Shown here piece by piece: positions 37,424-46,205 of a DNA stretch of 64,000 nucleotides. How positions within the stretch are numbered: the stretch's first letter is position 1; each line of letters opens with the position of its first letter. The notes under the pieces are model-generated. The model was not told where the DNA came from. It ran no database searches and was given only the letters and a program-made list of their open reading frames with translations. This DNA is from Bacteroidaceae bacterium (GTDB lineage: Bacteria > Bacteroidota > Bacteroidia > Bacteroidales > Bacteroidaceae). Made by a program: the position numbers and the translations under genes. The stretch spans positions 1-64,000 of the forward strand of contig JAFZWM010000018.1 of NCBI GenBank assembly GCA_017617315.1, in the 5' to 3' direction.

Positions 37424-39559
37424 ATGCCAGCATTACAAAACATTCAGAAGCATGGCAAGGTACTCATCGCAGTCGTTGCTCTTGCTTTGTTTGCATTTAT
37501 CGCAGAAGAGGGGTTCCGTGCAATGGAACAGAACTCAAACGCCAACAGAAACAAGGTTGGTGAGATAGACGGTGAGGCTATTTCAGCTTCAGATTTCGAG
37601 AAACTCGTTGACGAATATACCGAAGCAATGAAGTTCGTTCAGCAGAGATCTTCATTCACCGACGAGGAGACAACTCAGATTAAAGATCAGGTTTGGCAGA
37701 TGCTTGTCAACAACACACTGGTTGAGAACGAGTGCAAGAAAATCGGTCTGACAGTTACCGACGAGGAGCTTCAGAACATCATCAACGAGGGCAACAACCC
37801 ATTGTTGAGCCAGACTCCTTTCATCGGTCAGAACGGCCGCTTCGACAAGGATATGCTCAAGAAGTTCCTTGCCGACTACGAAAAGACAAAGGCTCAGGAT
37901 CCACAGCATGCAGAGCAGTACGCACAAATCTACAAGTTCTGGACATTCATCGAGAAGATGCTGAGAACTCAGACTCTTCAGATGAAGTATCAGGCGCTCA
38001 TCTCTAACGCCCTTATCTCAAACCCTGTTTCAGCTAAGGCATCGTTCGAGAACCGTACAAACCAGAGCGACATTCTTATGGCAGCCGTTCCATATTCAAC
38101 AATCAACGACAACGACGTTAAGATTGAAGAGGCTGACTACAAGGCTGCATACGAGAAGAACAAGGAGCGTTTCAAGAACTTTGCTGAGAGCCGCGACATC
38201 AAGTACATCGACGTGCTTGTAAAGGCAAGCCCAGCAGACCGCACAAGCCTTGAGGAGGAGATGAAGGAATACGTTGCAAAACTTGCAAACGGCGAGGATG
38301 CAACAAACGTAGTCCGCTTGTCAAACTCACTTGTTCCATATTCTGACGTATTCGTTTCCAAGCACATTCTTCCTGGCGACATCGCAGGCAAGATTGATTC
38401 AACAGCCGTTGGAACAGTTGCCTCAACATTCTACAACGCTCAGGACAACACACTTAACTGTTACCGCTACATTGCAAAGGCTTCAGTTCCTGATTCAGTT
38501 GAGTACCAGTCAATTATGGTTATGGGCGCAAGCAAGGACGAAATCAAGGCTAAGACCGACAGCGTTGTTAACGCAATAAACGCAGGCGGCGACGTTAAGG
38601 CTATCGCAAAGAACTACAACCAGACAGGCGAGTCTTCATGGTTGACAAGCCGTCAGTACGAGGGTCAGAAGCTTAACGCAGAGAATGTTAAGTACATCAA
38701 CGCTGTTACAACTCTTGGCGTAGGCTCAACAACAGTTGTAGAGACAGCTCAGGGTAACGTAGTTGTAAAGGTTCTGAACCGCAAGGCATTCAGCGACAAG
38801 TACAAGGTTGCAGCAATTAAGCGCGAAGTTACATTCAGCAAGGAGACATACAGCAAGGCTTTCAACAACTTCAGCCAGTTCGTTGCAAAGAACAAGACTC
38901 TGAAGGAAATCGAGGCTAACGCAACAAAGAGCGGATATACTGTTCTTGACCGTACAGACATCTACAGCAGCGAGCACACAGTTTGCGGCGTGGGCAACAC
39001 TCGCGAGATTATGCGCTGGCTCTTCAACGATGCTAAGAAAGACGAGGTTTCTAAGCTTTACGAGTGCGGTACAGACAACGACCACATGATGCTCATCGCC
39101 GTTACAGGCGTTAACAAGGCTGGATATCTTCCACTTGAGAAGGTTAAGCCAATGCTGAAGAGTGAGATTCTTAACGACAAGAAGGCTGAGAAGATTATGG
39201 CAAGCCTTGGCAACGTTAAGAGCGTAGCTGATGTAAAAAAGCAGAAGGGTGCCGTTTCAGACACAATCAAGCACGTTACATTCTCAGCTCCTGCTTTCGT
39301 TATGGCTACAAGCTCAAGCGAGCCTGCACTTAGCGCACGCGTAAGCATGACTGCAAAGGGTCAGTTTGCTGGTCCTGTAAAGGGTAACGCCGGAGTATTC
39401 GTATTCCAGGTTCTCGACAAGCAGAAGGCTCAGGAGAAGTTCGATTCAAAGACAGAGGAGGGCATGCTTACAAACATGGCAGCACGCGCTGCAAGCCGCT
39501 TCATCAACGACCTTTACATCAAGGCTAATGTTGTAGACAAGCGCTACATGTTCTTCTAA
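37424..39559 (+). CDS. Membrane-anchored peptidyl-prolyl isomerase/chaperone, PpiD/SurA-N type
   Basis: A 711-residue protein with one N-terminal membrane helix (about 11-28: GKVLIAVVALALFAFIAEEG) and a periplasmic SurA-N-like domain (ISASDFEKLVDEYTEAM..., LIGLTVTDEEL). A PPIC-like rotamase domain follows (around 345-470). It should assist folding of proteins leaving the Sec channel, matching secA in this window. Codon use is strongly biased like the TPR gene. Gene name ppiD fits by architecture; the isomerase active site was not verified. Confidence 0.85.
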   Translation: MPALQNIQKHGKVLIAVVALALFAFIAEEGFRAMEQNSNANRNKVGEIDGEAISASDFEKLVDEYTEAMKFVQQRSSFTDEETTQIKDQVWQMLVNNTLVENECKKIGLTVTDEELQNIINEGNNPLLSQTPFIGQNGRFDKDMLKKFLADYEKTKAQDPQHAEQYAQIYKFWTFIEKMLRTQTLQMKYQALISNALISNPVSAKASFENRTNQSDILMAAVPYSTINDNDVKIEEADYKAAYEKNKERFKNFAESRDIKYIDVLVKASPADRTSLEEEMKEYVAKLANGEDATNVVRLSNSLVPYSDVFVSKHILPGDIAGKIDSTAVGTVASTFYNAQDNTLNCYRYIAKASVPDSVEYQSIMVMGASKDEIKAKTDSVVNAINAGGDVKAIAKNYNQTGESSWLTSRQYEGQKLNAENVKYINAVTTLGVGSTTVVETAQGNVVVKVLNRKAFSDKYKVAAIKREVTFSKETYSKAFNNFSQFVAKNKTLKEIEANATKSGYTVLDRTDIYSSEHTVCGVGNTREIMRWLFNDAKKDEVSKLYECGTDNDHMMLIAVTGVNKAGYLPLEKVKPMLKSEILNDKKAEKIMASLGNVKSVADVKKQKGAVSDTIKHVTFSAPAFVMATSSSEPALSARVSMTAKGQFAGPVKGNAGVFVFQVLDKQKAQEKFDSKTEEGMLTNMAARAASRFINDLYIKANVVDKRYMFF

Positions 39560-39590
39560 TTATCGGATATTAGAATTTAAATTAAACATA

Positions 39591-39630
39591 AAATCTGAAT
39601 GCGGATTCGTTCTGCATTCAGATTTTTTTT
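39591..39630 (+). terminator. Intrinsic terminator after the PpiD-like gene
   Basis: AAATCTGAATGC (39591-39602) pairs with GCATTCAGATTT (39614-39625), followed by TTTTTTTT. Confidence 0.85.
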
Positions 39631-39631
39631 A

Positions 39632-39639
39632 CATCTTTG
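39632..39639 (+). promoter_or_regulatory. -7 element before the phytase-like esterase gene
   Basis: CATCTTTG, one base off the consensus, lies in the tail of the terminator and only 5 bases before the ATG at 39645. If real, the mRNA is close to leaderless. Confidence 0.45.
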
Positions 39640-39644
39640 CCGCC

Positions 39645-40661
39645 ATGAAAAGATACGCATTACTCACTCTTCTGCTAAGCATCAGCCTTGGCGCAACGGC
39701 TCAAAACTATCAGGCCGACGAAATACAGACTTTCAATATGACGAAAGCCGGAATAAAACCGCGCAACTACAGCGGAATCGTCCGTCTTGCCGGAAGCCGA
39801 TATGCCCTTGTCAGCGACAAGGAAGATTCCGACGGATTTTTCGTCTTCAGCATTGAGCAGGACAGCATCACGGGCAGAATCATCAATGTTAAGGACGAAG
39901 GATTTCGCTCGACAAACACTGGCGCACAGAGGGATTCGGAAGGAATCTGCGCCCGAATCAGCAACGGCGACACTCTCGTCTACATATCGGCAGAAAACGA
40001 CCAGCAGATTCAGGAATACAAAACGGACGGTTTTCCTACGGGAAGAAGTCTGAAAATCCCTGAAGAATTCAGCAAAAACAACATTCAAGGAAACTACGGA
40101 TTCGAATCACTCGCCTACTCCACGGCGACACACCAATTCTGGACTACGACCGAAAATGCTCTGAAAAAGGATATCGGCAAGCCAGACGAAGGTGTAAGAC
40201 TTAGATTGCAATCGTTCGACGACTATCTGAATCCCGGTAATCAATACGAATATCGCACTGATGCGCCGATTTACGGAAACAAAAAGAAACGGAACTACGC
40301 TTTCGGCGTTGCAGAAATCTGTGCGCTTACCGACAGCAGTCTCATCGTTCTCGAACGCGAATTTATCGTCGCTACAAACTACGTCGGCAGCAAGAGCAAT
40401 CACAAACTTTACATCGTAAAGCCAACGCTGAACGATGCTCCGTTGAAGAAGAATCTGCTTTACTCGTTCGAGACAAAGTTCAATCTCTCGCACACAAATC
40501 TTGCCAACTACGAAGGGATGTGCCTCGGCATCAGACTACCCGACGGAAAACAAACACTCCTGCTCGTAAATGATTCACAAGCAGGAGCGGGAAATAAATT
40601 TTTTGCGCTACAAGACTACATAAAAGTAATCTCTATTTCTTATCCTCGCGAAGCGGAATAG
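39645..40661 (+). CDS. Esterase-like activity of phytase family protein, secreted
   Basis: A 338-residue protein with a signal peptide (cleavage near GATAQ-N) and a beta-propeller-like domain: NYSGIVRLAGSRYALVSDKE, RDSEGICARISNGD and GNYGFESLAYSTATHQFWTTTEN. The family is named from an esterase-like activity in a phytase-linked region, but its physiological role is unsettled. It ends inside the convergent membrane-protein gene, with 29 bases of overlap. It has its own putative promoter. Confidence 0.78.
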   Translation: MKRYALLTLLLSISLGATAQNYQADEIQTFNMTKAGIKPRNYSGIVRLAGSRYALVSDKEDSDGFFVFSIEQDSITGRIINVKDEGFRSTNTGAQRDSEGICARISNGDTLVYISAENDQQIQEYKTDGFPTGRSLKIPEEFSKNNIQGNYGFESLAYSTATHQFWTTTENALKKDIGKPDEGVRLRLQSFDDYLNPGNQYEYRTDAPIYGNKKKRNYAFGVAEICALTDSSLIVLEREFIVATNYVGSKSNHKLYIVKPTLNDAPLKKNLLYSFETKFNLSHTNLANYEGMCLGIRLPDGKQTLLLVNDSQAGAGNKFFALQDYIKVISISYPREAE

Positions 40662-42144
40662 TTGTTTCGCCGGCAAGCGATTCAACGACAGGAATCATAC
40701 ACTTGTAGGCTTCAAGCACCTCGAGAATCTTCTTTTCCTGGAAGTTGAATTCGTTTCGGGTTATCCTTGGCTTCTCGTTAAGGATTTTTTTCTTGAAGAA
40801 CTGAAATGCTGTTCCGCGTCCCATAATTTCCTTGCGGAAAATCTCGTAATTGAAGACGAAATACTTCTCATGACGGCAACATTCAAGCACGACATCCCAT
40901 CGTTTTTGAGTGAATTGCAAGAACGCACGCAGATTCTTTACACACTCGCCCACCTCGTTAAGAGCATCGACAAAGGCTCGCATAACGCGCTCCTGCTGCG
41001 TTTTATGGTCGTAGTCGAAAACATGGTTCACAGCATCCGTGGCATGTCCCGAAGCCCTTTCAACCTTGTGATTCCAATTCTGACTGAGAAGCTGAAGATA
41101 CAGTTTATCAAGCAGAGAAACAAGTTTTTCACGAGTTTCCAAGACATCTTTTACATGCTTGTAATTTAGCAAATCAGTTGCATTGTTTTTTACAAGATAT
41201 TCGAAGAGCTCGCCCATTATATAAAGGTTTCGAGCCACGCTGTTTCTCATTCGGTAGACATCTGTTGCCAGAATCTCGACAGACGAATCAAGAGAGTCGC
41301 CCTCGTTTCTCATTATCTCGCAATGGCCAAGGAAAGTCGAAATTCGTTCTACATCTCGCGACTTATAAACAGTTTCGGCATCCTTATCAACCTGAAGAAG
41401 ATGCTGCTCGATGTTGTTCAAATCGACACTCTGCTTTTTGTAATCTTCCTCGGCAAGGAGCATATATCCTTTCATAATCGCGTGATGTTCAGGCACTTTA
41501 TAGAACGTGCGATTATTATAGTTGTAAACCCAATAAGGAATCAGCAGCGCAGGAATAACTACGTTTACGACAAACATAAACGCCAGAACCAGCCACGATA
41601 CAAACAGAATATAGTTGTTTGCCAGATGCCAGTCCCAGTTTTCCCAATAAACCGTAAGCATTCCCGGCGTACGCCAATAGAACATCAGAGCAGAATAATT
41701 AAGCGAGAACAAAACAATGATTATGATGATGCTCAGAATCCGCCACCAGAAATTACGGTTCTGCCCCGTGAGATGGAACAGATGAGCCGTCCACAATCCG
41801 CCAAGAAGCAGGAAAAGATACGTTTCCCATACGGTTGTAGGCTCGGGCGTCTCGACATCGTCTTTCTGCCAAGCCCACACGATTGTTGCTCCCATGTAGA
41901 CCAAGAAGAGCACAAAAAAAGCGTACTTCACCACCACGTTGCTCTGCTGGTAGTTTTCAATATTTCGGTTCGCAGTCTCAAACTCTTCGACCGTGATAAT
42001 ATCGTTGTCTACGCCTGCCCTTAAGTATTTTTGCGTTGTACAAACCTTATTTTTCTTAAGGTCTGCATCTTCGGTTCGGCAACTGCAGAACAATGCCGTC
42101 ATCATTGCTAAAAGCAAGAAGAACATTAAATTCCTTATCTTCAT
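40633..42144 (-). CDS. Multi-helix membrane lipoprotein of unknown function
   Basis: I do not recognise the family. From the ATG at 42144 the 503-residue protein starts with a signal/lipobox segment (LLLAMMTALFCSC, Cys), then about five membrane helices (around 70-200) and a ~300-residue mostly helical cytoplasmic or periplasmic domain with many D, E, K and L. Upstream in-frame ATGs exist (42168, 42240), but the -7 box at 42177-42184 makes 42144 most likely. It opposes the esterase-like gene with a 29-base 3' overlap. Confidence 0.65.
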   Translation of the reverse strand: MKIRNLMFFLLLAMMTALFCSCRTEDADLKKNKVCTTQKYLRAGVDNDIITVEEFETANRNIENYQQSNVVVKYAFFVLFLVYMGATIVWAWQKDDVETPEPTTVWETYLFLLLGGLWTAHLFHLTGQNRNFWWRILSIIIIIVLFSLNYSALMFYWRTPGMLTVYWENWDWHLANNYILFVSWLVLAFMFVVNVVIPALLIPYWVYNYNNRTFYKVPEHHAIMKGYMLLAEEDYKKQSVDLNNIEQHLLQVDKDAETVYKSRDVERISTFLGHCEIMRNEGDSLDSSVEILATDVYRMRNSVARNLYIMGELFEYLVKNNATDLLNYKHVKDVLETREKLVSLLDKLYLQLLSQNWNHKVERASGHATDAVNHVFDYDHKTQQERVMRAFVDALNEVGECVKNLRAFLQFTQKRWDVVLECCRHEKYFVFNYEIFRKEIMGRGTAFQFFKKKILNEKPRITRNEFNFQEKKILEVLEAYKCMIPVVESLAGETTIPLREDKK

Positions 42145-42176
42145 CCCCAATATTATAAAAGGTAACATTATTGACA

Positions 42177-42208
42177 CAAATATACATAGCTCATACGAAA
42201 AGAACAAA
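42177..42208 (-). promoter_or_regulatory. Promoter of the unknown membrane lipoprotein gene
   Basis: Minus-strand TTTG (42205-42208) and TATATTTG (42177-42184) with a 20-base spacer, about 33 bases before the chosen start. Confidence 0.6.
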
Positions 42209-42379
42209 TTTTTAGATGTAAAAAATGAATCTTCATACATAAAATTATGTCATTTTAACATTTTTAAGCATCTCACAAACATCCGGAAGATGATTTTCAA
42301 AATCAAAGAAGAGGCACAAAACTACCCTATCCGCCTACAATCAGACACAAAAACATTCGTCGGTCTCGCGTTATTTTCA

Positions 42380-42387
42380 TATTTTTG
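42380..42387 (+). promoter_or_regulatory. -7 element before xseB
   Basis: TATTTTTG, 29 bases before the start, with TTCG at 42356-42359 as a possible -33 box. Confidence 0.55.
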
Positions 42388-42416
42388 TACGCACTCAAAA
42401 AAATCATCAGAACAAA

Positions 42417-42614
42417 ATGAAAAATAAGACATACGAAGAATCAATGGCTCGCCTCGAGGAAATAACCAAGATGATTGAAGCTCGCGAACTGACCATCGAC
42501 GAACTGAGCAACAATCTGAAAGAGGCGCAGCAGTTACTGAAATTCTGCAAAGACAAATTGTACAAAACCGAAGCCGACATACAAAAAATATTGGATAAGG
42601 CAGGCGACGAATAA
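42417..42614 (+). CDS. xseB: Exodeoxyribonuclease VII small subunit
   Basis: The 65-residue protein has the single coiled helix typical of XseB (YEESMARLEEITKMIEARELTIDELSNNLKEAQ). XseB forms a complex with XseA that degrades single-stranded DNA. It is preceded by its own -7 box rather than by xseA, which is not found in the window; in many bacteria the two are adjacent. It is followed by the ilvE-like gene with a separate promoter. Confidence 0.93.
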   Translation: MKNKTYEESMARLEEITKMIEARELTIDELSNNLKEAQQLLKFCKDKLYKTEADIQKILDKAGDE

Positions 42615-42654
42615 AAAAGTCAAACAAAAATATAGTTTGTGTTGATAAATTTTG

Positions 42655-42662
42655 TAATTTTG
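42655..42662 (+). promoter_or_regulatory. -7 element before ilvE
   Basis: TAATTTTG, 62 bases before the start codon; the next bases are GC. No good -33 box at the standard distance. Confidence 0.5.
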
Positions 42663-42724
42663 CTTTCGACTTTCAACAAATTGAAAGCAACGACACAGAT
42701 TTTATTAAATAATATAATAAGGCA

Positions 42725-43747
42725 ATGAACGAATTAGACTGGAAAAATCTGCCTTTTGGTTATATAAAGACAGACTATAACGTACGCTGCTACTATCGCG
42801 ATGGAAAATGGGGCGAGATTGAGGTTTCTTCAGAAGAAACCATCAACATGCACATGGCAGCAACATGTCTGCACTACGGACAGGAAGCATTTGAGGGACT
42901 GAAAGCATATCGCTGCAAGGACGGCAAAGTAAGAGCTTTCCGCATCGAAGAGAACGCTGCACGCTTGCAGAGCACTTGCCGCGGAATTCTTATGCCAGAG
43001 TTGCCAACAGAGAAGTTTGTCGAAATGGTGAAGAAGGTGGTACGCCTTAACGAACGCTTCATTCCGCCATACGAGAGCGGCGCAACACTCTATGTACGTC
43101 CTCTTCTTATAGGTACAAGCGCGCAGGTAGGCGTGCATCCAGCATCTGAATATCTGTTCATTATCTTCGTTACTCCGGTAGGTCCATACTTCAAGGGCGG
43201 ATTCTCAACCAACCCTTACGTCATCATCCGCGAGCACGACCGTTCGGCTCCTCTCGGAACTGGTATCTACAAGGTTGGAGGAAACTACGCAGCAAGCCTT
43301 CAGGCTAACAAGAAGGCACACGACTTGGGCTACGCATGCGAATTCTATCTCGACGCAAAAGAGAAGAAATATATCGACGAGTGCGGTGCTGCCAACTTCT
43401 TCGGAATAAAGGACAACACATACGTTACTCCAAAATCAACATCAATCCTACCGTCAATCACCAACAAGAGCCTTATGCAGCTTGCCGAGGACTTTGGAAT
43501 GAAGGTTGAAAGACGCAAGATTGCCGAGGAGGAACTCGAGACATTCGAGGAGGCTGGAGCATGCGGAACAGCAGCCGTAATCAGCCCTATCGAGCGTATC
43601 GACGACCTTGAACTGAACAAGAGCTATGTGATTGCAAAAGACGGCAAGCCGGGTCCTGTGAGCACCAAGCTTTACAACAAGCTTATAGGCATCCAGTACG
43701 GCGAAGAGCCTGATACACACGGCTGGATTACAGTTGTAATTGAATAA
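42725..43747 (+). CDS. ilvE: Branched-chain amino acid aminotransferase
   Basis: A 340-residue fold-type IV PLP enzyme. It interconverts leucine, isoleucine and valine with their 2-keto acids, using glutamate/2-oxoglutarate. The Schiff-base lysine is in YKVGGNYAAS (K183), and the LHYGQEAFEGLKAY segment (49-62) and DECGAANFFGI (~219-229) are typical. Length and motifs match the group-II BCAT type common in Bacteroidetes. Monocistronic in appearance, with a promoter and a hairpin after it. Confidence 0.95.
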   Translation: MNELDWKNLPFGYIKTDYNVRCYYRDGKWGEIEVSSEETINMHMAATCLHYGQEAFEGLKAYRCKDGKVRAFRIEENAARLQSTCRGILMPELPTEKFVEMVKKVVRLNERFIPPYESGATLYVRPLLIGTSAQVGVHPASEYLFIIFVTPVGPYFKGGFSTNPYVIIREHDRSAPLGTGIYKVGGNYAASLQANKKAHDLGYACEFYLDAKEKKYIDECGAANFFGIKDNTYVTPKSTSILPSITNKSLMQLAEDFGMKVERRKIAEEELETFEEAGACGTAAVISPIERIDDLELNKSYVIAKDGKPGPVSTKLYNKLIGIQYGEEPDTHGWITVVIE

Positions 43748-43779
43748 GAAAACATAACGTAATTTACTTACGCACCTTG

Positions 43780-43813
43780 ATAACCGGACACATCGAAAGA
43801 TGTATCCGGTTAT
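43780..43813 (+). terminator. Strong hairpin with GAAA tetraloop between ilvE and trmB
   Basis: ATAACCGGAcACATC (43780-43794), GAAA loop, GATGTaTCCGGTTAT (43799-43813): a 15-bp stem with one mismatch. It lacks a T-run, so it may be a terminator without a tail or a 5' structure controlling trmB. Confidence 0.6.
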
Positions 43814-43841
43814 ATGGGTTATAATTAACACTAATGTAAAA

Positions 43842-44600
43842 ATGGGCAAAGGAAAGTTAGAAAAATTCGCCGACATGCGAAACTACCCACATGTTTTTGA
43901 ATATCCGTTCTCGGTGGCAGACAATGTGCCTTTCGAGATGAAGGGCAAGTGGAACGAGATGTTCTTCCACAACAGCAATCCCATCGTTCTCGAACTGGGC
44001 TGCGGACGAGGAGAATACACCACCGGACTGGCACGGATGTATCCCGACAAGAACTTCATCGGCGTTGACATAAAGGGAGCGAGAATGTGGACTGGTGCAA
44101 CCGAAGCACTCAAAGATGGACTGAAAAACGTGGCTTTTCTTCGCACCAACATTGAGATAATCGAACGTTTCTTCGACACAGGCGAAGTGAGCGAGATTTG
44201 GCTAACGTTCAGCGACCCTCAGATGAAGAAAGCCACAAAGCGACTCACCAGTACATACTTCATGAACAGATATCGCAAGTTCTTGTCTCCTAACGGATTA
44301 GTACACCTGAAGACAGACAGCAACTTTATGTTCACATACACAAAGTACATGCTCGAAGGAAACAAACTCCCTATTCAGTTCATAACCGACGATTTGTATC
44401 ACAGCGGACTGAACGACGAGATTCTGAACATTAAAACATATTACGAGCAGCAGTGGCTCGACCGCGGTCTGACAATAAAATACATACGCTTCGAACTTCC
44501 GCAAGAAGGCGAACTCTGCGAGCCTGACGTTGAGATTGAACTCGACGAATATCGCAGCTACAACCGCAGCAAACGCAGCGGTCTGCAAACCAGCAAATAA
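43842..44600 (+). CDS. trmB: tRNA (guanine-N7-)-methyltransferase
   Basis: Forms m7G46 in tRNAs using S-adenosylmethionine. The SAM site reads [16 protein letters not shown], with later [16 protein letters not shown] and [14 protein letters not shown] (the TrmB catalytic motif, commonly TFPDPWPKKRH-like; here divergent). I start at the ATG at 43842 (252 residues), where [20 protein letters not shown] begins; the frame is open further upstream through the hairpin. It precedes the mrp gene by 18 bases. Confidence 0.9.
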   Translation: MGKGKLEKFADMRNYPHVFEYPFSVADNVPFEMKGKWNEMFFHNSNPIVLELGCGRGEYTTGLARMYPDKNFIGVDIKGARMWTGATEALKDGLKNVAFLRTNIEIIERFFDTGEVSEIWLTFSDPQMKKATKRLTSTYFMNRYRKFLSPNGLVHLKTDSNFMFTYTKYMLEGNKLPIQFITDDLYHSGLNDEILNIKTYYEQQWLDRGLTIKYIRFELPQEGELCEPDVEIELDEYRSYNRSKRSGLQTSK

Positions 44601-44618
44601 GAAATCAAATAGATAGTT

Positions 44619-45722
44619 ATGACATTATATCCAAAGTTAATTAACGACGCACTTGCAACAGTACGCTATCCCGGCACAGGCAAGAACCTGATTGAGGCTG
44701 AGATGATTGAGGACGACATGCGAATTGACGGCATGAAGGTGAGCTTCTCGATTATTTTCGACAAACCAACCGACCCTTTCATGAAATCGGTAATCAAGGC
44801 AGCCGAGGCGGCAATCCACACATACGTTGACAAAGATGTTGAAGTAACCATAGGCGTAAAAACCATTCAGGCTGCACGACCAGAAGTAGGCAAACTTCTT
44901 CCGCAGGTAAAGAACATCATTGCTGTTTCGAGCGGAAAAGGCGGCGTTGGAAAATCAACCGTGGCAGCAAATCTTGCCGTTGCTCTGGCAAAACTCGGCT
45001 ACAAAGTCGGCTTGCTCGATACCGATATCTTCGGTCCAAGTATGCCAAAGATGTTCCAGACCGAAGATGCCCGCCCTTACATGGACAGAATTGATGGTCG
45101 CGACCTCATCATTCCAATCGAGAAATACGGTGTTAAGTTGCTGAGTATCGGCTTCTTCGTCAATCCCGACCAAGCAACTCTGTGGCGCGGCGGAATGGCT
45201 TGCAATGCCCTAAAACAGCTTATTGCCGATGCAAACTGGGAAGACCTCGACTACTTCATCCTCGATACACCTCCGGGCACGAGCGACATCCATCTATCTC
45301 TTGTTCAGACACTTGCAATCACCGGTGCAGTAATCGTGAGCACTCCTCAGCAAGTGGCTTTGGCCGATGCTCGCAAGGGCATCAACATGTATCAGAACGA
45401 CAAGGTTAACGTGCCAATCCTCGGATTGATTGAAAACATGGCATGGTTCACTCCTGCCGAGCATGCCGACGAGAAGTATTATCTGTTTGGCAAAGAAGGC
45501 GTTAAGAATCTTGCAGAGGAGATGAACATTCCGCTGCTCGGACAGATTCCTATCGTTCAGAGCATCTGCGAGAACGGCGACAACGGAACTCCGGTTGCCC
45601 TTGACGCCGGCAGTATCGTCGGAAACGCATTCATCCAGTTGGCGCAGAAGGTCGTTGACGCAACAAAAAAGCGTAACGAGGAACTTGAGCCGACAAAAAT
45701 TGTTGAAGTCAGCAAGAAATAA
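44619..45722 (+). CDS. mrp: Mrp/NBP35-type P-loop ATPase, iron-sulfur carrier family
   Basis: A 367-residue protein with an N-terminal DUF59/MIP18 domain (about 1-90) and a ParA/MinD-like ATPase: Walker A SSGKGGVGKSTVAANLA, then LLDTDIFGPSMPKMF and DYFILDTPPGTSD. Such proteins carry Fe-S clusters to apo-enzymes. The CxxC cluster motif usually seen near ENM...IFG is absent here (ENMAWFTPAEHADEKYYLFG). It is probably co-transcribed with trmB and the small gene after it. Confidence 0.92.
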   Translation: MTLYPKLINDALATVRYPGTGKNLIEAEMIEDDMRIDGMKVSFSIIFDKPTDPFMKSVIKAAEAAIHTYVDKDVEVTIGVKTIQAARPEVGKLLPQVKNIIAVSSGKGGVGKSTVAANLAVALAKLGYKVGLLDTDIFGPSMPKMFQTEDARPYMDRIDGRDLIIPIEKYGVKLLSIGFFVNPDQATLWRGGMACNALKQLIADANWEDLDYFILDTPPGTSDIHLSLVQTLAITGAVIVSTPQQVALADARKGINMYQNDKVNVPILGLIENMAWFTPAEHADEKYYLFGKEGVKNLAEEMNIPLLGQIPIVQSICENGDNGTPVALDAGSIVGNAFIQLAQKVVDATKKRNEELEPTKIVEVSKK

Positions 45723-45731
45723 TCATTCAGG

Positions 45732-46094
45732 ATGATAGAATCATCAAGAAAAAGATGCAAAGAGATAATGCGCCAGCTGGAAGCCCTCAAGAAGCTTCCG
45801 GCTGACGCTTTCGCTGCGTCGCAGAAAAACATTCTTGCAGACCTTCAGAAAGTAATCGAAAGCACCAATACAACGCTGACAAATACACCAAGCACAAACG
45901 CATTCACAAATCGTAGCGAAGAACTTGAAAATGAATTAAATAAGCTCATTCAAGTAGAACAGTACATTAAGCAAAACAATCTTCATGAAGCCATAAAAAT
46001 CCTGAGCGATTTTGCCGAAGGAAAAGCCGATCCGATGTCGTACTTCACCGGAATGGACGACCTCTTCAGCTTTCAAGATCCAGATGATTTTTGA
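45732..46094 (+). CDS. Small helical protein of unknown function
   Basis: A 120-residue protein I cannot assign. It is predicted helical, with a polar N/T/S-rich middle (NTTLTNTPSTNAFTNRSEE) between two coiled segments and an acidic tail (DDLFSFQDPDDF). It starts 9 bases after the mrp stop, so it shares the transcript. It may be a partner of the Mrp system or of the polysaccharide kinase that follows, but neither is shown by sequence. Confidence 0.6.
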   Translation: MIESSRKRCKEIMRQLEALKKLPADAFAASQKNILADLQKVIESTNTTLTNTPSTNAFTNRSEELENELNKLIQVEQYIKQNNLHEAIKILSDFAEGKADPMSYFTGMDDLFSFQDPDDF

Positions 46095-46157
46095 TTCAGA
46101 ATGCAATAAATATCCAATTTGTCTACCTAAAAAAGCGTTAATGTCATAATTCTTTAT

Positions 46158-46165
46158 TATCTTTG
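46158..46165 (+). promoter_or_regulatory. -7 element before the Wzc-like kinase gene
   Basis: TATCTTTG, 40 bases before the start. Confidence 0.65.
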
Positions 46166-46205
46166 TAAAGATTTAACATATCCTAAATAAAAGAAGAACA
46201 ATATT

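Noticed and set aside
41993-42427. 144-codon plus-strand frame before xseB
   Set aside because: Overlaps the opposing gene and its promoter, and has no motif; the real gene is xseB in another frame.
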